Part shown: one piece after another, positions 8,632-17,309 of the stretch
How positions within the stretch are numbered: position 1 is the first letter of the stretch
How the letters are laid out: the number at the start of each line of letters is the position of its first letter
NCBI GenBank assembly: GCA_031376285.1
Contig: JANMDN010000045.1
Coordinates: 4,617-68,616 of the forward strand
Source: JANMDN01 sp031376285
Lineage (GTDB): Bacteria > Actinomycetota > Thermoleophilia > Miltoncostaeales > Miltoncostaeaceae
Direction of reading: 5' to 3'
DNA length: 64,000 nucleotides
Program-made: the position numbers and the translations under genes
Notes under the pieces: generated by a model
The model's database searches: none
Told to the model about the DNA's origin: nothing
What the model saw: the letters and a program-made list of their open reading frames with translations, nothing else

Positions 8632-10059
8632 CTAGCGAACTGCGACCCTGGTCGTACCCGCGGTGTTCGCTGCGACCAGGACGAGACGGCTTGAGTCCCC
8701 AGCTCGGGTGAGCCGGATCGTTAACGTCGACGCCCCACGGGCCGCTCTAATCCGGCCTCGCATGAGCACCGTCCCTGATGACGAGCGACGCACGAGGCGC
8801 CACGATGTCGCCAGCCCGTTCGTCTGCAGGTGCACGCTCAACCGTAGGACGCCCTTTCGGTTCCGCTCCACCACGGCCCGACGTACGACCGGTGGCCGGC
8901 CGCTTGGGACCGCCTCGCCAGTGATCTGAGCGGTCGGGCCACCCAGCGCGCAGTGCAGCGCACCCGCCTCGCACGTCGGTGTTCGGGCAAGGCCAAGGAG
9001 GACGTCCAAGGCTCCGCGAGCGTCGAGCACCCCGGCGACCGCGAGGCGCCCGGCGAGCTTCGGCACCGGTCGAGCGCCCGCGAGGAGCGCCGCCTTGACC
9101 TCCGCCGCGCTCGCGGTCGGGCGGGCTGAGAAGAGGAGCGAGGCGACGCCCGCAACGTGAGGCGCCGCGACCGAGGTACCCGAGCCAAGGCCGTAGCCGC
9201 CGCCCACCGTCGTTGACAAAATGTCCGTTCCCGGCGCCGCCAGATCGACGCTCGTGCGTCCGTAGTTCGACGTCGGATCGAGCACGTCAGACCGCGTGGT
9301 ATTTGCCACGCAGACGACGTTCGGGGCCGGATCGACGCACGGCCAATGGCCTGCGCCGGGGGCGTCAACATCGCGACCCGAGTTGCCGGCGCTCACGACA
9401 AAAAGCGTCTCCGGGTGATCGGCGATCGCGGCAGCCTCTCCGACGCTTCGACCGAGCCCGCCGACGCTCACGTTGACGACGCGGGCACCGACCGCTGCCG
9501 CCCACTCCATCGCGGGCGCCGACGCGAGGCACCCTGCGGCAAGCGACGAGCAGGCCCTGACCGCAAGCACGCGAGCGTGTGGATCGACGCCCACCGTGCC
9601 GGCTCCGTTTCCGCCTTCTGCCGCGACGATCCCCGCCACCTTCGTTCCGTGGTCATAGAACGGCCCGGGGGAGGGTGCGTCAACGGCCCAAGCTGCGACG
9701 GGGCTCGGGATCGAATCCTGGTCGACGAAGTCCCAGCCACTACTCCCCGCCGGGATCTCGCCCTGACCCGACGGCGTCGGCGTTCCCGGCGGGCTCCTCC
9801 AAAGGCGGCCGACCAGCTCGGGATGGGTCGGGTCGACACCGGTGTCGACGATCGCGACGAGCGTTTCCGTCGGGAGCGCTGGAAGGAGCCCCCAGGCGGA
9901 CGACGCCGCGATTCGCGTCAGCCCCCACTGCTCTTGGCTGAGGGGGTCGCCGTATCCTGCTGCCGCTCCAGGCGCCGCGGCGATGAGTGCACCCACAAGT
10001 ACCCCGAGTGAGGCGAGCGCGCATCCTGCGCGAAACGTGACCGGCCGTCCTGTTGGCAT
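8632..10059 (-). CDS. Secreted subtilisin-like serine protease (S8 family)
   Basis: The catalytic triad is visible: Asp72 (AIVDTGVDPTHP), His137 (YDHGTKVAGIVAA) and Ser296 (GSGTSVAAPHVAGVA), with the oxyanion Asn226 (SAGNSG). A Sec signal peptide covers residues 1-34 (hydrophobic core CALASLGVLVGALIAAAPGA). The mature enzyme starts directly at the protease domain, so there is no obvious long propeptide. The last roughly 90 residues form a beta-rich domain of unknown role. ATG 10059 is preferred over upstream in-frame starts because it places the signal peptide at the N-terminus. It converges on ftsZ and diverges from gcvT. Confidence 0.9.
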   Translation of the reverse strand: MPTGRPVTFRAGCALASLGVLVGALIAAAPGAAAGYGDPLSQEQWGLTRIAASSAWGLLPALPTETLVAIVDTGVDPTHPELVGRLWRSPPGTPTPSGQGEIPAGSSGWDFVDQDSIPSPVAAWAVDAPSPGPFYDHGTKVAGIVAAEGGNGAGTVGVDPHARVLAVRACSSLAAGCLASAPAMEWAAAVGARVVNVSVGGLGRSVGEAAAIADHPETLFVVSAGNSGRDVDAPGAGHWPCVDPAPNVVCVANTTRSDVLDPTSNYGRTSVDLAAPGTDILSTTVGGGYGLGSGTSVAAPHVAGVASLLFSARPTASAAEVKAALLAGARPVPKLAGRLAVAGVLDARGALDVLLGLARTPTCEAGALHCALGGPTAQITGEAVPSGRPPVVRRAVVERNRKGVLRLSVHLQTNGLATSWRLVRRSSSGTVLMRGRIRAARGASTLTIRLTRAGDSSRLVLVAANTAGTTRVAVR

Positions 10060-10172
10060 GCCATGCGATCCTCGCCGCAGGGCGGGCGTGGTGTCACGCG
10101 GCGAGGGTAGTGAATCGACCTGTTCGAACGGAGAGGATCTCGCCCCTTGGGAAGGTCGCTCACAAGCCTCCG

Positions 10173-10181
10173 TGGTAGCGT
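10173..10181 (+). promoter_or_regulatory. Extended -10 element for gcvT
   Basis: TGGTAGCGT is an extended -10 (TGN plus TAGCGT) ending nine bases before the gcvT ATG at 10191, so the leader would be only about three bases. No clear -35 is seen. Confidence 0.4.
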
Positions 10182-10190
10182 CCAAGGCGA

Positions 10191-11288
10191 ATGGCCGATG
10201 ATCTGCGACGCACACCGCTCCACGCCCTTCACGCGGCGGCGGGGGCGCGGTTCGGTGGCTTCGCCGGGTGGGACATGCCGATCCGCTACGGCGAGGTTCG
10301 CGCCGAGCATCTCGCCGTCCGAGCCGACGTCGGCTGCTTTGACGTGAGCCATATGGGCCAGATCGAAGTTCGAGGCCCGAAGGCGCAAGGCTTCCTCGCC
10401 GAAGTTCTCACGAACGACCCCGCACGGGCAAGCGAAGGTGAGGCGCAGTACACGCTGATCTGCCAAGACGACGGCGGCGCGATCGACGACCTGATCCTCT
10501 ATCGCCGCCACGACCGCTACCTCCTGGTCGTCAACGCCGGGAACATTGCGGCCTGCCTCGATCGCCTGACCGAACTCGCAGGCGACGGGGTGGTGGTCGA
10601 GGACCTCTCCGAGGGTCTGGCGATGCTGGCGGTGCAAGGACCGCATTGGCGAGCGGCATTGACCCCGTTGAGCGCTCCAGGCGGGCCTGCGAGCCTCGAT
10701 CCATTCCACTTCATGGACGCCACCGTCGGCGGCGTCGACTGTGTTGTCGCCCGAACCGGCTACACCGGCGAGCCCGGGGTCGAGTTGATCTGCGACTCGG
10801 GCCGCGTGGCCGACCTTTGGCGTGCGCTCATGTCCGGTCCCCATCCTCCATCTCCGGCCGGACTCGGCGCGCGCGACACGCTTCGCCTCGAGATGGGCTA
10901 TCCCCTCTACGGGAACGAGCTGAACCGGCAGCGCACGCCGGTCGAGGCGGGCCTCGGCTGGGCATGCGATCTCGCGAGTGGAGCGTTTCGCGGCGCGGAC
11001 GTCATGCGGGCCCAGCGAGACCACGGCACACAGGAGCGCCTCGTGGCATTCGCGATGGACGGCGCGGGGATACCGCGGTCCGGCTGCGAGGTTCGCGTCG
11101 GGGGTCAGCCCGCTGGAACGGTCACGAGCGGAAGCCTCTCCCCGTCACTTGGCATCGGAATCGGGATGGCCTACGTCACGACCGAGCACTCGGAGCCCGG
11201 GACCGAGATCGAGATCATGATCCGAGAGCGCGCGCAACCGGGCCGGATCCGGCGCAAACCGCTCGTCAATTCCTCACCGCGAGACTGA
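10191..11288 (+). CDS. gcvT: Glycine cleavage T-protein (aminomethyltransferase)
   Basis: Transfers the methylene group from the lipoylated H-protein to tetrahydrofolate and releases ammonia. The N-terminus (PLHALHAAAGARFGGFAGWD) and the motifs VSHMGQIEV, ARTGYTGEPGVEL and GARDTLRLEMGYPLYGNEL are typical GcvT. At 365 residues it has the usual length. It lies 12 bases upstream of gcvH, so the two are co-transcribed. gcvP is not in the window. A YgfZ-type paralogue is less likely because the full-length folate-binding motifs and the gcvH neighbour are present. Confidence 0.93.
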   Translation: MADDLRRTPLHALHAAAGARFGGFAGWDMPIRYGEVRAEHLAVRADVGCFDVSHMGQIEVRGPKAQGFLAEVLTNDPARASEGEAQYTLICQDDGGAIDDLILYRRHDRYLLVVNAGNIAACLDRLTELAGDGVVVEDLSEGLAMLAVQGPHWRAALTPLSAPGGPASLDPFHFMDATVGGVDCVVARTGYTGEPGVELICDSGRVADLWRALMSGPHPPSPAGLGARDTLRLEMGYPLYGNELNRQRTPVEAGLGWACDLASGAFRGADVMRAQRDHGTQERLVAFAMDGAGIPRSGCEVRVGGQPAGTVTSGSLSPSLGIGIGMAYVTTEHSEPGTEIEIMIRERAQPGRIRRKPLVNSSPRD

Positions 11289-11300
11289 AGGGGGATCCCA

Positions 11301-11690
11301 ATGGAAGAGCTCTACCCGGACCACCTGCGTTACCACCCTGAGCATGACTGGGTACATTTGGAAGGCGACGAGGCCATCTTTGGTGTGACCTGGTACGCCC
11401 AGGATGCCCTCGGCGAGGTCGTCTACTTCGAGCCGCCGGAGGTTGGATCGCATATCCGCGTCGGCGGCACCTACGGTGTGCTCGAGTCCATCAAGGCGGT
11501 CTCGGACCTGATCGCACCAGCAAGCGGCGAGGTCGTCGCGACAAACGGCGCCGTCGCCAGCTCACCCGAGCTCGTGAATCGGGATCCGTACAAGGATGGC
11601 TGGCTTGTTCGGGTTCGTTTGTCCCAACCCGACGAGATCGCGGAGTTGATGGACGCCGAGACCTACCGCGAGTACCTGGCCGGGTTGTGA
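11301..11690 (+). CDS. gcvH: Glycine cleavage H-protein
   Basis: Small lipoyl carrier that shuttles the aminomethyl group between P, T and L proteins. The lipoyl-attachment motif is GVLESIKAVSD with Lys65. The N-terminal YHPEHDWVHLEGDEAIFGVT is characteristic. The ribosome site GGGGGA lies six bases before the ATG. Length is 129 residues, as expected. Confidence 0.95.
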   Translation: MEELYPDHLRYHPEHDWVHLEGDEAIFGVTWYAQDALGEVVYFEPPEVGSHIRVGGTYGVLESIKAVSDLIAPASGEVVATNGAVASSPELVNRDPYKDGWLVRVRLSQPDEIAELMDAETYREYLAGL

Positions 11691-11785
11691 GCACGGTTGC
11701 CTGAGTCAGCGCGGTCCGGGGCCGACTGACCATCCGAACAGGTCGCGAGTCCGAGCGGCTCCTCGACGCCTACGCCGAGGGCGTC

Positions 11786-14107
11786 GTGGCCGACAAGCTC
11801 GCCGCGGTTGCCCGCACCCGGGCGGGCGTGAAGCTCGACTGGCCGGGTGTGCTTGCGACGACACGTGTCTACACCGACCGCCACCTCGCTGATCTGATGG
11901 TGTCGAACGGCCTCGTCGCGACGTTCGTCGCCATGCATGGGCTCGGAGCGCTGTCCGTGCCGTTCCTCGCCGCGCGCGCGGCTGGGCCGCCTGGGCCGCC
12001 TCGGCCGGTCCGCTCGATCCGGGTGATCGATCCGTTTTGCGGCCCTGGCCACCTGTTGACCGCCGCCCTCGACGGCCTCGTCGCCTTGCACCATGAGGAA
12101 CGTCGCCTCGCCGAGATCGGTTGCGTCCCATCCGACTGGGTCGTCCCACCCTCGGAGGTCGTGGCCACGATCATCGAGGAGCAGCTCGTCGGCATCGACA
12201 TCGACAACGACGCGATCAAGATGGCGAGCGCGGTGCTCCGCGCCGACGCCAACGCCCACGGCGAGCGGCGTCGCCTACGGCTGAACCTCGTCGCCCTCGC
12301 ACCCGGAATCGGAACCTTCGACCGCGACGGCTGCGACGCGCTTCACAGGCGGTACGACCTCGTCGTGATGAATCCCCCGTATGGAGGTCAACGTCAGCTC
12401 GACCCTGGGCTCTGGGGGGAGGTCACGACGCGGGATCCGCTCGCACGCTCGGACCTCGCCGTGGCGGCCATCTCTCGCGGTTGGGAGCTCGTCGACGACG
12501 GCGGCTGCTTGGCCGTTCTCGCGCCGGCGACCTGGCTTGCGAGCACCCCTGCGCGTCCCCTCCGGCACCATCTGTCGACGACCGGTCATCCCCGCCTGAT
12601 CGTGAGCCTCGGCCAGCGAACGTTCCGGGACGCGCCCCTCGTCTTCGCGGCGATCTGCGTCATTGACCGGACGGTGGCGTCGCCCGGGTGTCCGATCACG
12701 GAGGTGAGCGTCGACTCAGGGGCGGGGGAGGAGGGCCTGCGGATCGCCCTCGCAGCTGGCGGCAGGTCGTGCCCGAAGTCGGTCGCCCTCGCACCAGCAA
12801 GCCTTCCATTCCGCGTCCGTGCGCCCGAAGGGCTCCTCTCCACGATCGGCCGGGGACCGACCGTCGGCGAGCGTTTCGAGACGTCCGACGGCCGGTGGGT
12901 CACGTCCTTGTCGGGCGTGCGCTACTTCTGGGAACTTCCGCCATCTGAGCGGGGTTGGCAGCGCCTCGCGGGCGGGCAGGGCTACCAGCGCTGGTACGGG
13001 GCCACCCGCCTGCGCATTCGCGACGACCTCGCCGGGGGGGCGGCGCCCGCAGGTCGTGGAACGGTCGAGTACGGGCGCGTGGCGGGTGGACGATTGTCGG
13101 CGCGGCGTTCCGCGTTCGGGTCGTCTGCGCGAGCTGGGGTGGTGCGCCTTCGCCCTCGCGCGGGCACCGACGGAGCCGACCGCTGGGAGGAGGTCCTGGC
13201 AATCGCGAACAGTCGCGTCGGAACGGCCTGGCTCCAGACCCTCTCGGCGGGCCTGAACTTCAATCCGGGATACCTCGCGACGATTCCGCTCGGAGTAGCG
13301 CCTCCTCCCGATGACCTTCGCCGGTCGGTTCGTGCACTCGTCGGGCTTCGTCGACGGTTCGCGCAGTGGGATCTCACCGCCGACGAGTTCCACGGGGTGC
13401 CCGATCCTCGCGCTGGCCACGTCGTCGCGGAGCTGGCAGGCCGCGTGGCGGCCCTGGAGGCCGAGGTGGAGGACGCGATCACGGTTCACCTCGGAATCGA
13501 CGCCCACGCACGCGCCGATCTCACCCAGCTCGTCGCCCTGCCGACGACCGCCTCCGTATCGGGAAGCGCGATCGCGCTCGACTTCGTCCAGGAGGTCGTG
13601 CTGCGCTCGCTCGGCATGGTGTGGCCGCGAACGCGACGCGAACCCCATCCGGTCGTCGGGGAGCTCGCCACTCATGGGGTCGCTGTGCTGCGCGACGGGC
13701 TGGGCGAGCCGTCGCTTGGTGAGTCGCTCGAGCGGTGCGTCCGGTCGTCGTTCGGTCCGGGAGACGCCGATCACCTCTCGGCGCTCTTGGGGTCAGGGGG
13801 AGTCGCGGGTTGGACAGGGCGCGCCGCGGAGCTTCACCACGGTCGCTTTCGTGCGACGCCGGTCGCGTGGTGTGTCCTCGGCGCCGACAGGAAACCGCTC
13901 GCGCTCGTCAACGCGCATCTCCTCGCGGGCCGGCCGGCGCGTGAACGTCTCGCGGGCCTCGTGCGTCGCTGCGACGGGGACGCCGGCCTTCTGCGGATGG
14001 GACTCCTCGACCGGTGGGGCCCTGACTGGTCGGAGGGCCTTGTTGCCGCCGCGCTCCCGCTTGTGGCGAGCGGTCTTCTCAGCCCTCGAACGGCCCGCGC
14101 GCGATAG
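11786..14107 (+). CDS. N6-adenine-specific DNA methyltransferase, orphan or type IIG/PglX-like
   Basis: The AdoMet-binding motif I is VIDPFCGPGHLLTA at residues 80-93, and the adenine-methylase motif IV is NPPYG at 196-200. These are followed by a C-terminal region of about 450 residues that could carry the target-recognition domain (YFWELPPSERGWQRL; LNFNPGYLATIPLG). This order is that of type I/IIG/PglX amino-methyltransferases. The short N-terminus shows no nuclease motif, and no restriction, specificity or BREX gene lies nearby. The start is uncertain: GTG 11786 is used, but the frame is open back to 11705 with only a CTG available. It sits between gcvH and the infC operon, probably a separate acquisition. 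Confidence 0.8.
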   Translation: MADKLAAVARTRAGVKLDWPGVLATTRVYTDRHLADLMVSNGLVATFVAMHGLGALSVPFLAARAAGPPGPPRPVRSIRVIDPFCGPGHLLTAALDGLVALHHEERRLAEIGCVPSDWVVPPSEVVATIIEEQLVGIDIDNDAIKMASAVLRADANAHGERRRLRLNLVALAPGIGTFDRDGCDALHRRYDLVVMNPPYGGQRQLDPGLWGEVTTRDPLARSDLAVAAISRGWELVDDGGCLAVLAPATWLASTPARPLRHHLSTTGHPRLIVSLGQRTFRDAPLVFAAICVIDRTVASPGCPITEVSVDSGAGEEGLRIALAAGGRSCPKSVALAPASLPFRVRAPEGLLSTIGRGPTVGERFETSDGRWVTSLSGVRYFWELPPSERGWQRLAGGQGYQRWYGATRLRIRDDLAGGAAPAGRGTVEYGRVAGGRLSARRSAFGSSARAGVVRLRPRAGTDGADRWEEVLAIANSRVGTAWLQTLSAGLNFNPGYLATIPLGVAPPPDDLRRSVRALVGLRRRFAQWDLTADEFHGVPDPRAGHVVAELAGRVAALEAEVEDAITVHLGIDAHARADLTQLVALPTTASVSGSAIALDFVQEVVLRSLGMVWPRTRREPHPVVGELATHGVAVLRDGLGEPSLGESLERCVRSSFGPGDADHLSALLGSGGVAGWTGRAAELHHGRFRATPVAWCVLGADRKPLALVNAHLLAGRPARERLAGLVRRCDGDAGLLRMGLLDRWGPDWSEGLVAAALPLVASGLLSPRTARAR

Positions 14108-14120
14108 CGCCGACCTCGCT

Positions 14121-14129
14121 TGCTAAGAT
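14121..14129 (+). promoter_or_regulatory. Extended -10 promoter element of the infC-rpmI-rplT operon
   Basis: TGCTAAGAT is a good extended -10 (TGC plus TAAGAT) in the short gap after the methyltransferase gene. Transcription would start near 14136, leaving a leader with GGAGG at 14149-14153. No convincing -35 is seen. Confidence 0.5.
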
Positions 14130-14182
14130 CGCCCGAGATTCTGCTCTTGGAGGTGTGTTGCTGATCGACAAACGGGGATTGC

Positions 14183-14791
14183 TTGCCGCCGCGCCGAGGA
14201 CCTGACACCCGCCCACCATCGGGTCCGTCAACACGGATCAACGATGCCATCCGCGCGGACAGTGTTCGCCTGATCGACGACGAGGGCGACAATCACGGTG
14301 TCGTGCCGCTCGCCGAAGCGCTGCGCATCGCAACCGAGAAGAACCTGGACTTGGTGGAGGTCGCTGAAGACGCACGGCCGCCGGTCTGTCGGATCATGGA
14401 CTACGGCAAGTGGCGCTACGAGCAGGAGCAGAAGGCCAAACAGGCCCGCAAGCATCAGCTCACGATCACCATCAAAGAGATCAAGTTCCGCCCGAAGATC
14501 GACCCGCACGACTACGCCACCAAGCGCGGACACGTGCTTCGCTTTCTCGAACACCGGGACAAAGTCAAGGTCACAATCATGTTTCGTGGCCGGGAGCTCT
14601 TGCATCCTGAGCGCGGAGAAGCAATCCTTCTGCGGTTGGCCGAAGAAATGAAGGATCTGGCCATCATTGAGAGCCGGCCAAACCTCGACGGGCGCAACAT
14701 GACCATGATGCTTGCCCCGTTGAAAGCGGTCGTTCCGGCCAAAGTGGCCGAACCCCAGCCGGCAGACGTTTCCGACCTCGCGAGTTCCTAA
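14183..14791 (+). CDS. infC: Translation initiation factor IF-3
   Basis: Binds the 30S subunit and checks start-codon pairing. The N-terminal domain has STRINDAIRADSVRLIDDEG and VVPLAEALRIATEKNLDLVEV. The C-terminal domain has KEIKFRPKIDPHDYATKRGH and VKVTIMFRGRE. The TTG at 14183 follows GGGGA and is the only near-canonical start after an in-frame stop at 14162. infC genes are known for rare start codons used in autoregulation. A 15-codon reading frame (TTG 14158 to TGA 14205) with its own GGAGG overlaps this start. The infC stop overlaps the rpmI ATG (TAATG). Confidence 0.93.
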   Translation: MPPRRGPDTRPPSGPSTRINDAIRADSVRLIDDEGDNHGVVPLAEALRIATEKNLDLVEVAEDARPPVCRIMDYGKWRYEQEQKAKQARKHQLTITIKEIKFRPKIDPHDYATKRGHVLRFLEHRDKVKVTIMFRGRELLHPERGEAILLRLAEEMKDLAIIESRPNLDGRNMTMMLAPLKAVVPAKVAEPQPADVSDLASS

Positions 14792-14988
14792 TGCCCAAGA
14801 TGAAGACATCGAGCGCCGCCAAGAAGCGCTTCCGAGTGACCCCGACCGGCAAGGTCATGGTCCAGCGGCGCGGCCTGCGCCACAACCTCGAACACAAGTC
14901 GGGGAAGACAAAGCGCGCACTTGGGCGCGTGACAGCGACGAGCGCGGCCGTTCACAAGACCGCCCTGCGCATGCTCGGAAAGCGTTAG
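14791..14988 (+). CDS. rpmI: Ribosomal protein bL35
   Basis: A 65-residue basic protein of the large subunit, starting MPKMKTSSAAKKRFRVTPTG and ending KTALRMLGKR; this is a standard L35 sequence and length. The ATG overlaps the infC stop codon, so translation is likely coupled. Confidence 0.97.
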   Translation: MPKMKTSSAAKKRFRVTPTGKVMVQRRGLRHNLEHKSGKTKRALGRVTATSAAVHKTALRMLGKR

Positions 14989-14997
14989 GGAGGCGAG

Positions 14998-15366
14998 ATG
15001 GCACGGGTAAAACGTTCAGTTGCAGCACACAAGAAGCGCCGCAAGGTCCTTCGCCTCGCGAAGGGCTACTGGGGACTCAAGAAGTCTTCCTACCGCCGCG
15101 CGAAAGAGCAGCTCATGCGCTCGGAGCGGTATGCCTACCGTGACCGGCGCGTGCGCAAGCGCGACTTCCGCCGCCTGTGGATCGCTCGCATCAACGCGGC
15201 GGCTCGCCTGAACGGGCTCACCTACAGCCAGTTCATCCATGGTCTCGGCCTCGCCGAGGTGACGCTCAACCGCAAGATCCTCGCCGACCTCGCGATTCAC
15301 GAGCCCGAGGCGTTTGCCGCGCTCTGCGGTCGTGCTCAGGCTGCCCGCGAGGGCGTCGCGGCCTGA
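14998..15366 (+). CDS. rplT: Ribosomal protein bL20
   Basis: A 122-residue large-subunit assembly protein. The sequence MARVKRSVAAHKKRRKVLRL and the middle motif FRRLWIARINAAARLNG are typical. A strong GGGAGG site precedes the ATG. It is third in the infC-rpmI-rplT operon; in other bacteria L20 represses this operon by binding its leader, though no such site was identified here. Confidence 0.97.
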   Translation: MARVKRSVAAHKKRRKVLRLAKGYWGLKKSSYRRAKEQLMRSERYAYRDRRVRKRDFRRLWIARINAAARLNGLTYSQFIHGLGLAEVTLNRKILADLAIHEPEAFAALCGRAQAAREGVAA

Positions 15367-15418
15367 TCTCCGGTCTCGGCCGGCGCTGCGTGCCGTCCGA
15401 TGTTCATCAGGTGCGGGT

Positions 15419-16264
15419 GTGAGCGAGTTCGTCGGGGCGCGCCCGGCAACGCTGCGTCGGATCGACTCGCCGCGTAACCAGGTGCTGCGACTGGCTCGCT
15501 CGCTGCAGTCAAAGCGCGAGCGCCGCGAACAGCGGTTGATGGTCGTCGAGGGGGAGGACCTCCTCGACGGCGCGATCGCTGCGGGACTCATGCCGACGGT
15601 CGTGATCTTCGATGAGTCGAGGGTCGCCCGGGACGACCCCATGTTCGCGGCCACCGCCAGTGTGGAGGCGCGCTACCTCGCGCCGCAGGCGCTCATCGCT
15701 TCGGTGAGCACGCTCGCCGCGCCGCCGCGCGTGCTGGCGATCGTTCCGCAGCCGGGGCCGCATCACTTTCGAACGGTGGCCTTCCCTCCGAGCGTCGCGC
15801 TCTTTCTCGGCGGCGTTTCCGATCCCGGGAACGTCGGCTCCCTCGTGCGCACCGCAGTGGCCTTCGGCTGCGACTGGGTCGCGCTCGGTCCGGGGTCGGC
15901 CGACGCATTCCACCCGCGAGCCGTGCGAGCCGCGATGGGCGCGACGTTTGCGGTGCCGATCCTCGAGGGCGTCCGGGCGAGTGATCTTGCGACGCGCGAG
16001 GGCTTTCACATCGTCGTGGCGGCGGCGCATGGTGGCCTCCCGCCGTGGCAGGTCGACCTCACCGGTCCGCTGGTGCTGGCGCTTGGCGGCGAGCGTGAAG
16101 GGCACGAGGCGCTGGGTGACGAGATCCCGGCCGAGCGCACGCTCGTCGTCACGATTCCGCAGGCCGGTGGCGCCGAATCACTGAACGTCGCGGCCGCCGG
16201 GGCCGCGCTGCTTGCCGAGGTTGTCCGGCAGCGCAGTGTTGCGGCCGCCGGCCGCCCAGTTTGA
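15419..16264 (+). CDS. SpoU/TrmH-family RNA 2'-O-methyltransferase
   Basis: SPOUT-fold methyltransferase that modifies a ribose in rRNA or tRNA. Motif 1 is GGVSDPGNVGSLVRTAVAFG. Motif 2 is LVLALGGEREGHEALGDEIP, and motif 3 is TIPQAGGAESLNVAAAGAAL. The N-terminal substrate-binding part begins LRRIDSPRNQVLRLARSLQSKRER with its last residues trimmed. GTG 15419 gives 281 residues. The position between rplT and pheS is common for this family (often called tsnR or rlmB-like). The exact nucleotide target cannot be told from sequence. Confidence 0.88.
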   Translation: MSEFVGARPATLRRIDSPRNQVLRLARSLQSKRERREQRLMVVEGEDLLDGAIAAGLMPTVVIFDESRVARDDPMFAATASVEARYLAPQALIASVSTLAAPPRVLAIVPQPGPHHFRTVAFPPSVALFLGGVSDPGNVGSLVRTAVAFGCDWVALGPGSADAFHPRAVRAAMGATFAVPILEGVRASDLATREGFHIVVAAAHGGLPPWQVDLTGPLVLALGGEREGHEALGDEIPAERTLVVTIPQAGGAESLNVAAAGAALLAEVVRQRSVAAAGRPV

Positions 16265-16278
16265 GCCGTATGGGCGAT

Positions 16279-16287
16279 TGCTAGGCT
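16279..16287 (+). promoter_or_regulatory. Extended -10 element upstream of pheS
   Basis: TGCTAGGCT (TGC plus TAGGCT) ends eight bases before the pheS GTG at 16296, so a near-leaderless pheST transcript is likely. No -35 is recognisable. Confidence 0.4.
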
Positions 16288-16295
16288 GCGCGGCC

Positions 16296-17309
16296 GTGTC
16301 AGACCAAGCCGAACTGGATCACATCGTCACCGCCGCCCTCGCGTCGACGTCCGCCGCAGGCGACCTGGCGGAACTGGCTGAGGTTCGAGTGCGCGCAACC
16401 GGTCGAAAGAGTCCCCTCACGGCGATTCTGAGCGGCGTCGGCAGGCTCCCCCCCGCCGAGCGCGGTCCGGTCGGACAGGCCGCGAATACCGCCCGGCGCC
16501 AAGTCGAGGCGGCGCTCGACGCGCGTGAGGCGATCCTCCAGGCTGAGGAGCTCGGCGCGAAGTTGGGGGCCGAGCGCGTCGACATCAGCCTCCCGGGCGA
16601 GCCCGCGCCCGTTGGCGCGCATCACCTGATCACACAGGTCCGGCGCGAGGTGGAAGACATCTTCATCGGCCTCGGCTACCGCATCGCTGATGGTCCGGAG
16701 ATCGAGACGGCGTTCAACAACTTCACCGCGCTGAACACGCCCGAGGGGCACCCGGCCCGGTCAGACAGCGACAACTTCTATATCGACGGTCACCCGGATC
16801 GCCTGCTGCGTTCGCAGACCTCACCGGTACAGGTCCGAGTCATGCAGGCTCAGGAACCCCCGGTCTACGTGATCGCCCCGGGGGCGGTCTATCGACGCGA
16901 CGACGTCGACGCGACGCACAGCCCGATGTTCCATCAGCTCGAAGGCCTCGCAATCGACGAGGGTCTGACGATGGCGCACCTGAAAGGCACGCTCCTGCAC
17001 TTCGTTCGGGCGCTCCTTGGGCAGGACCGGGAGATCCGGTTGATCCCACACTTCTTCCCGTTCACCGAGCCATCGGTTGACGTGAGCGTCTCGTGGACCG
17101 ACCGCAACGGCCAACCGACGTGGCTGGAGATCGCAGGAGCCGGCATGGTCGACCCAAACGTGCTCACCGCCGTCGGGTACGACCCAGAGCGGTGGACGGG
17201 TTTCGCGTTCGGTTTCGGGCTCGATCGGATCGCGATGGTGCGCCACGGGCTGCCCGATCTCCGCCTCCTTTTCGAGGGTGATCTGCGCTTCCTGGAGCAG
17301 TTCTCGTGA
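16296..17309 (+). CDS. pheS: Phenylalanyl-tRNA synthetase alpha subunit
   Basis: Catalytic alpha chain of the alpha2-beta2 enzyme charging tRNA-Phe. An N-terminal coiled coil (about residues 1-85) precedes class II motif 1 around YRIADGPEIETAFNNFTALN. Motif 2 is APGAVYRRDDVDATHSPMFH, and motif 3 is GFAFGFGLDRIAMVRHGLPD. GTG 16296 gives 337 residues, the normal length; the longer in-frame reading overlaps the methyltransferase gene. The stop overlaps pheT by four bases (GTGA). Confidence 0.96.
   Translation: MSDQAELDHIVTAALASTSAAGDLAELAEVRVRATGRKSPLTAILSGVGRLPPAERGPVGQAANTARRQVEAALDAREAILQAEELGAKLGAERVDISLPGEPAPVGAHHLITQVRREVEDIFIGLGYRIADGPEIETAFNNFTALNTPEGHPARSDSDNFYIDGHPDRLLRSQTSPVQVRVMQAQEPPVYVIAPGAVYRRDDVDATHSPMFHQLEGLAIDEGLTMAHLKGTLLHFVRALLGQDREIRLIPHFFPFTEPSVDVSVSWTDRNGQPTWLEIAGAGMVDPNVLTAVGYDPERWTGFAFGFGLDRIAMVRHGLPDLRLLFEGDLRFLEQFS

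Noticed and set aside
8578..8694. A 38-codon plus-strand frame starting ATG 8578 after ftsZ.
   Set aside because: It overlaps the subtilase 3' end, has no ribosome site and no recognisable character.
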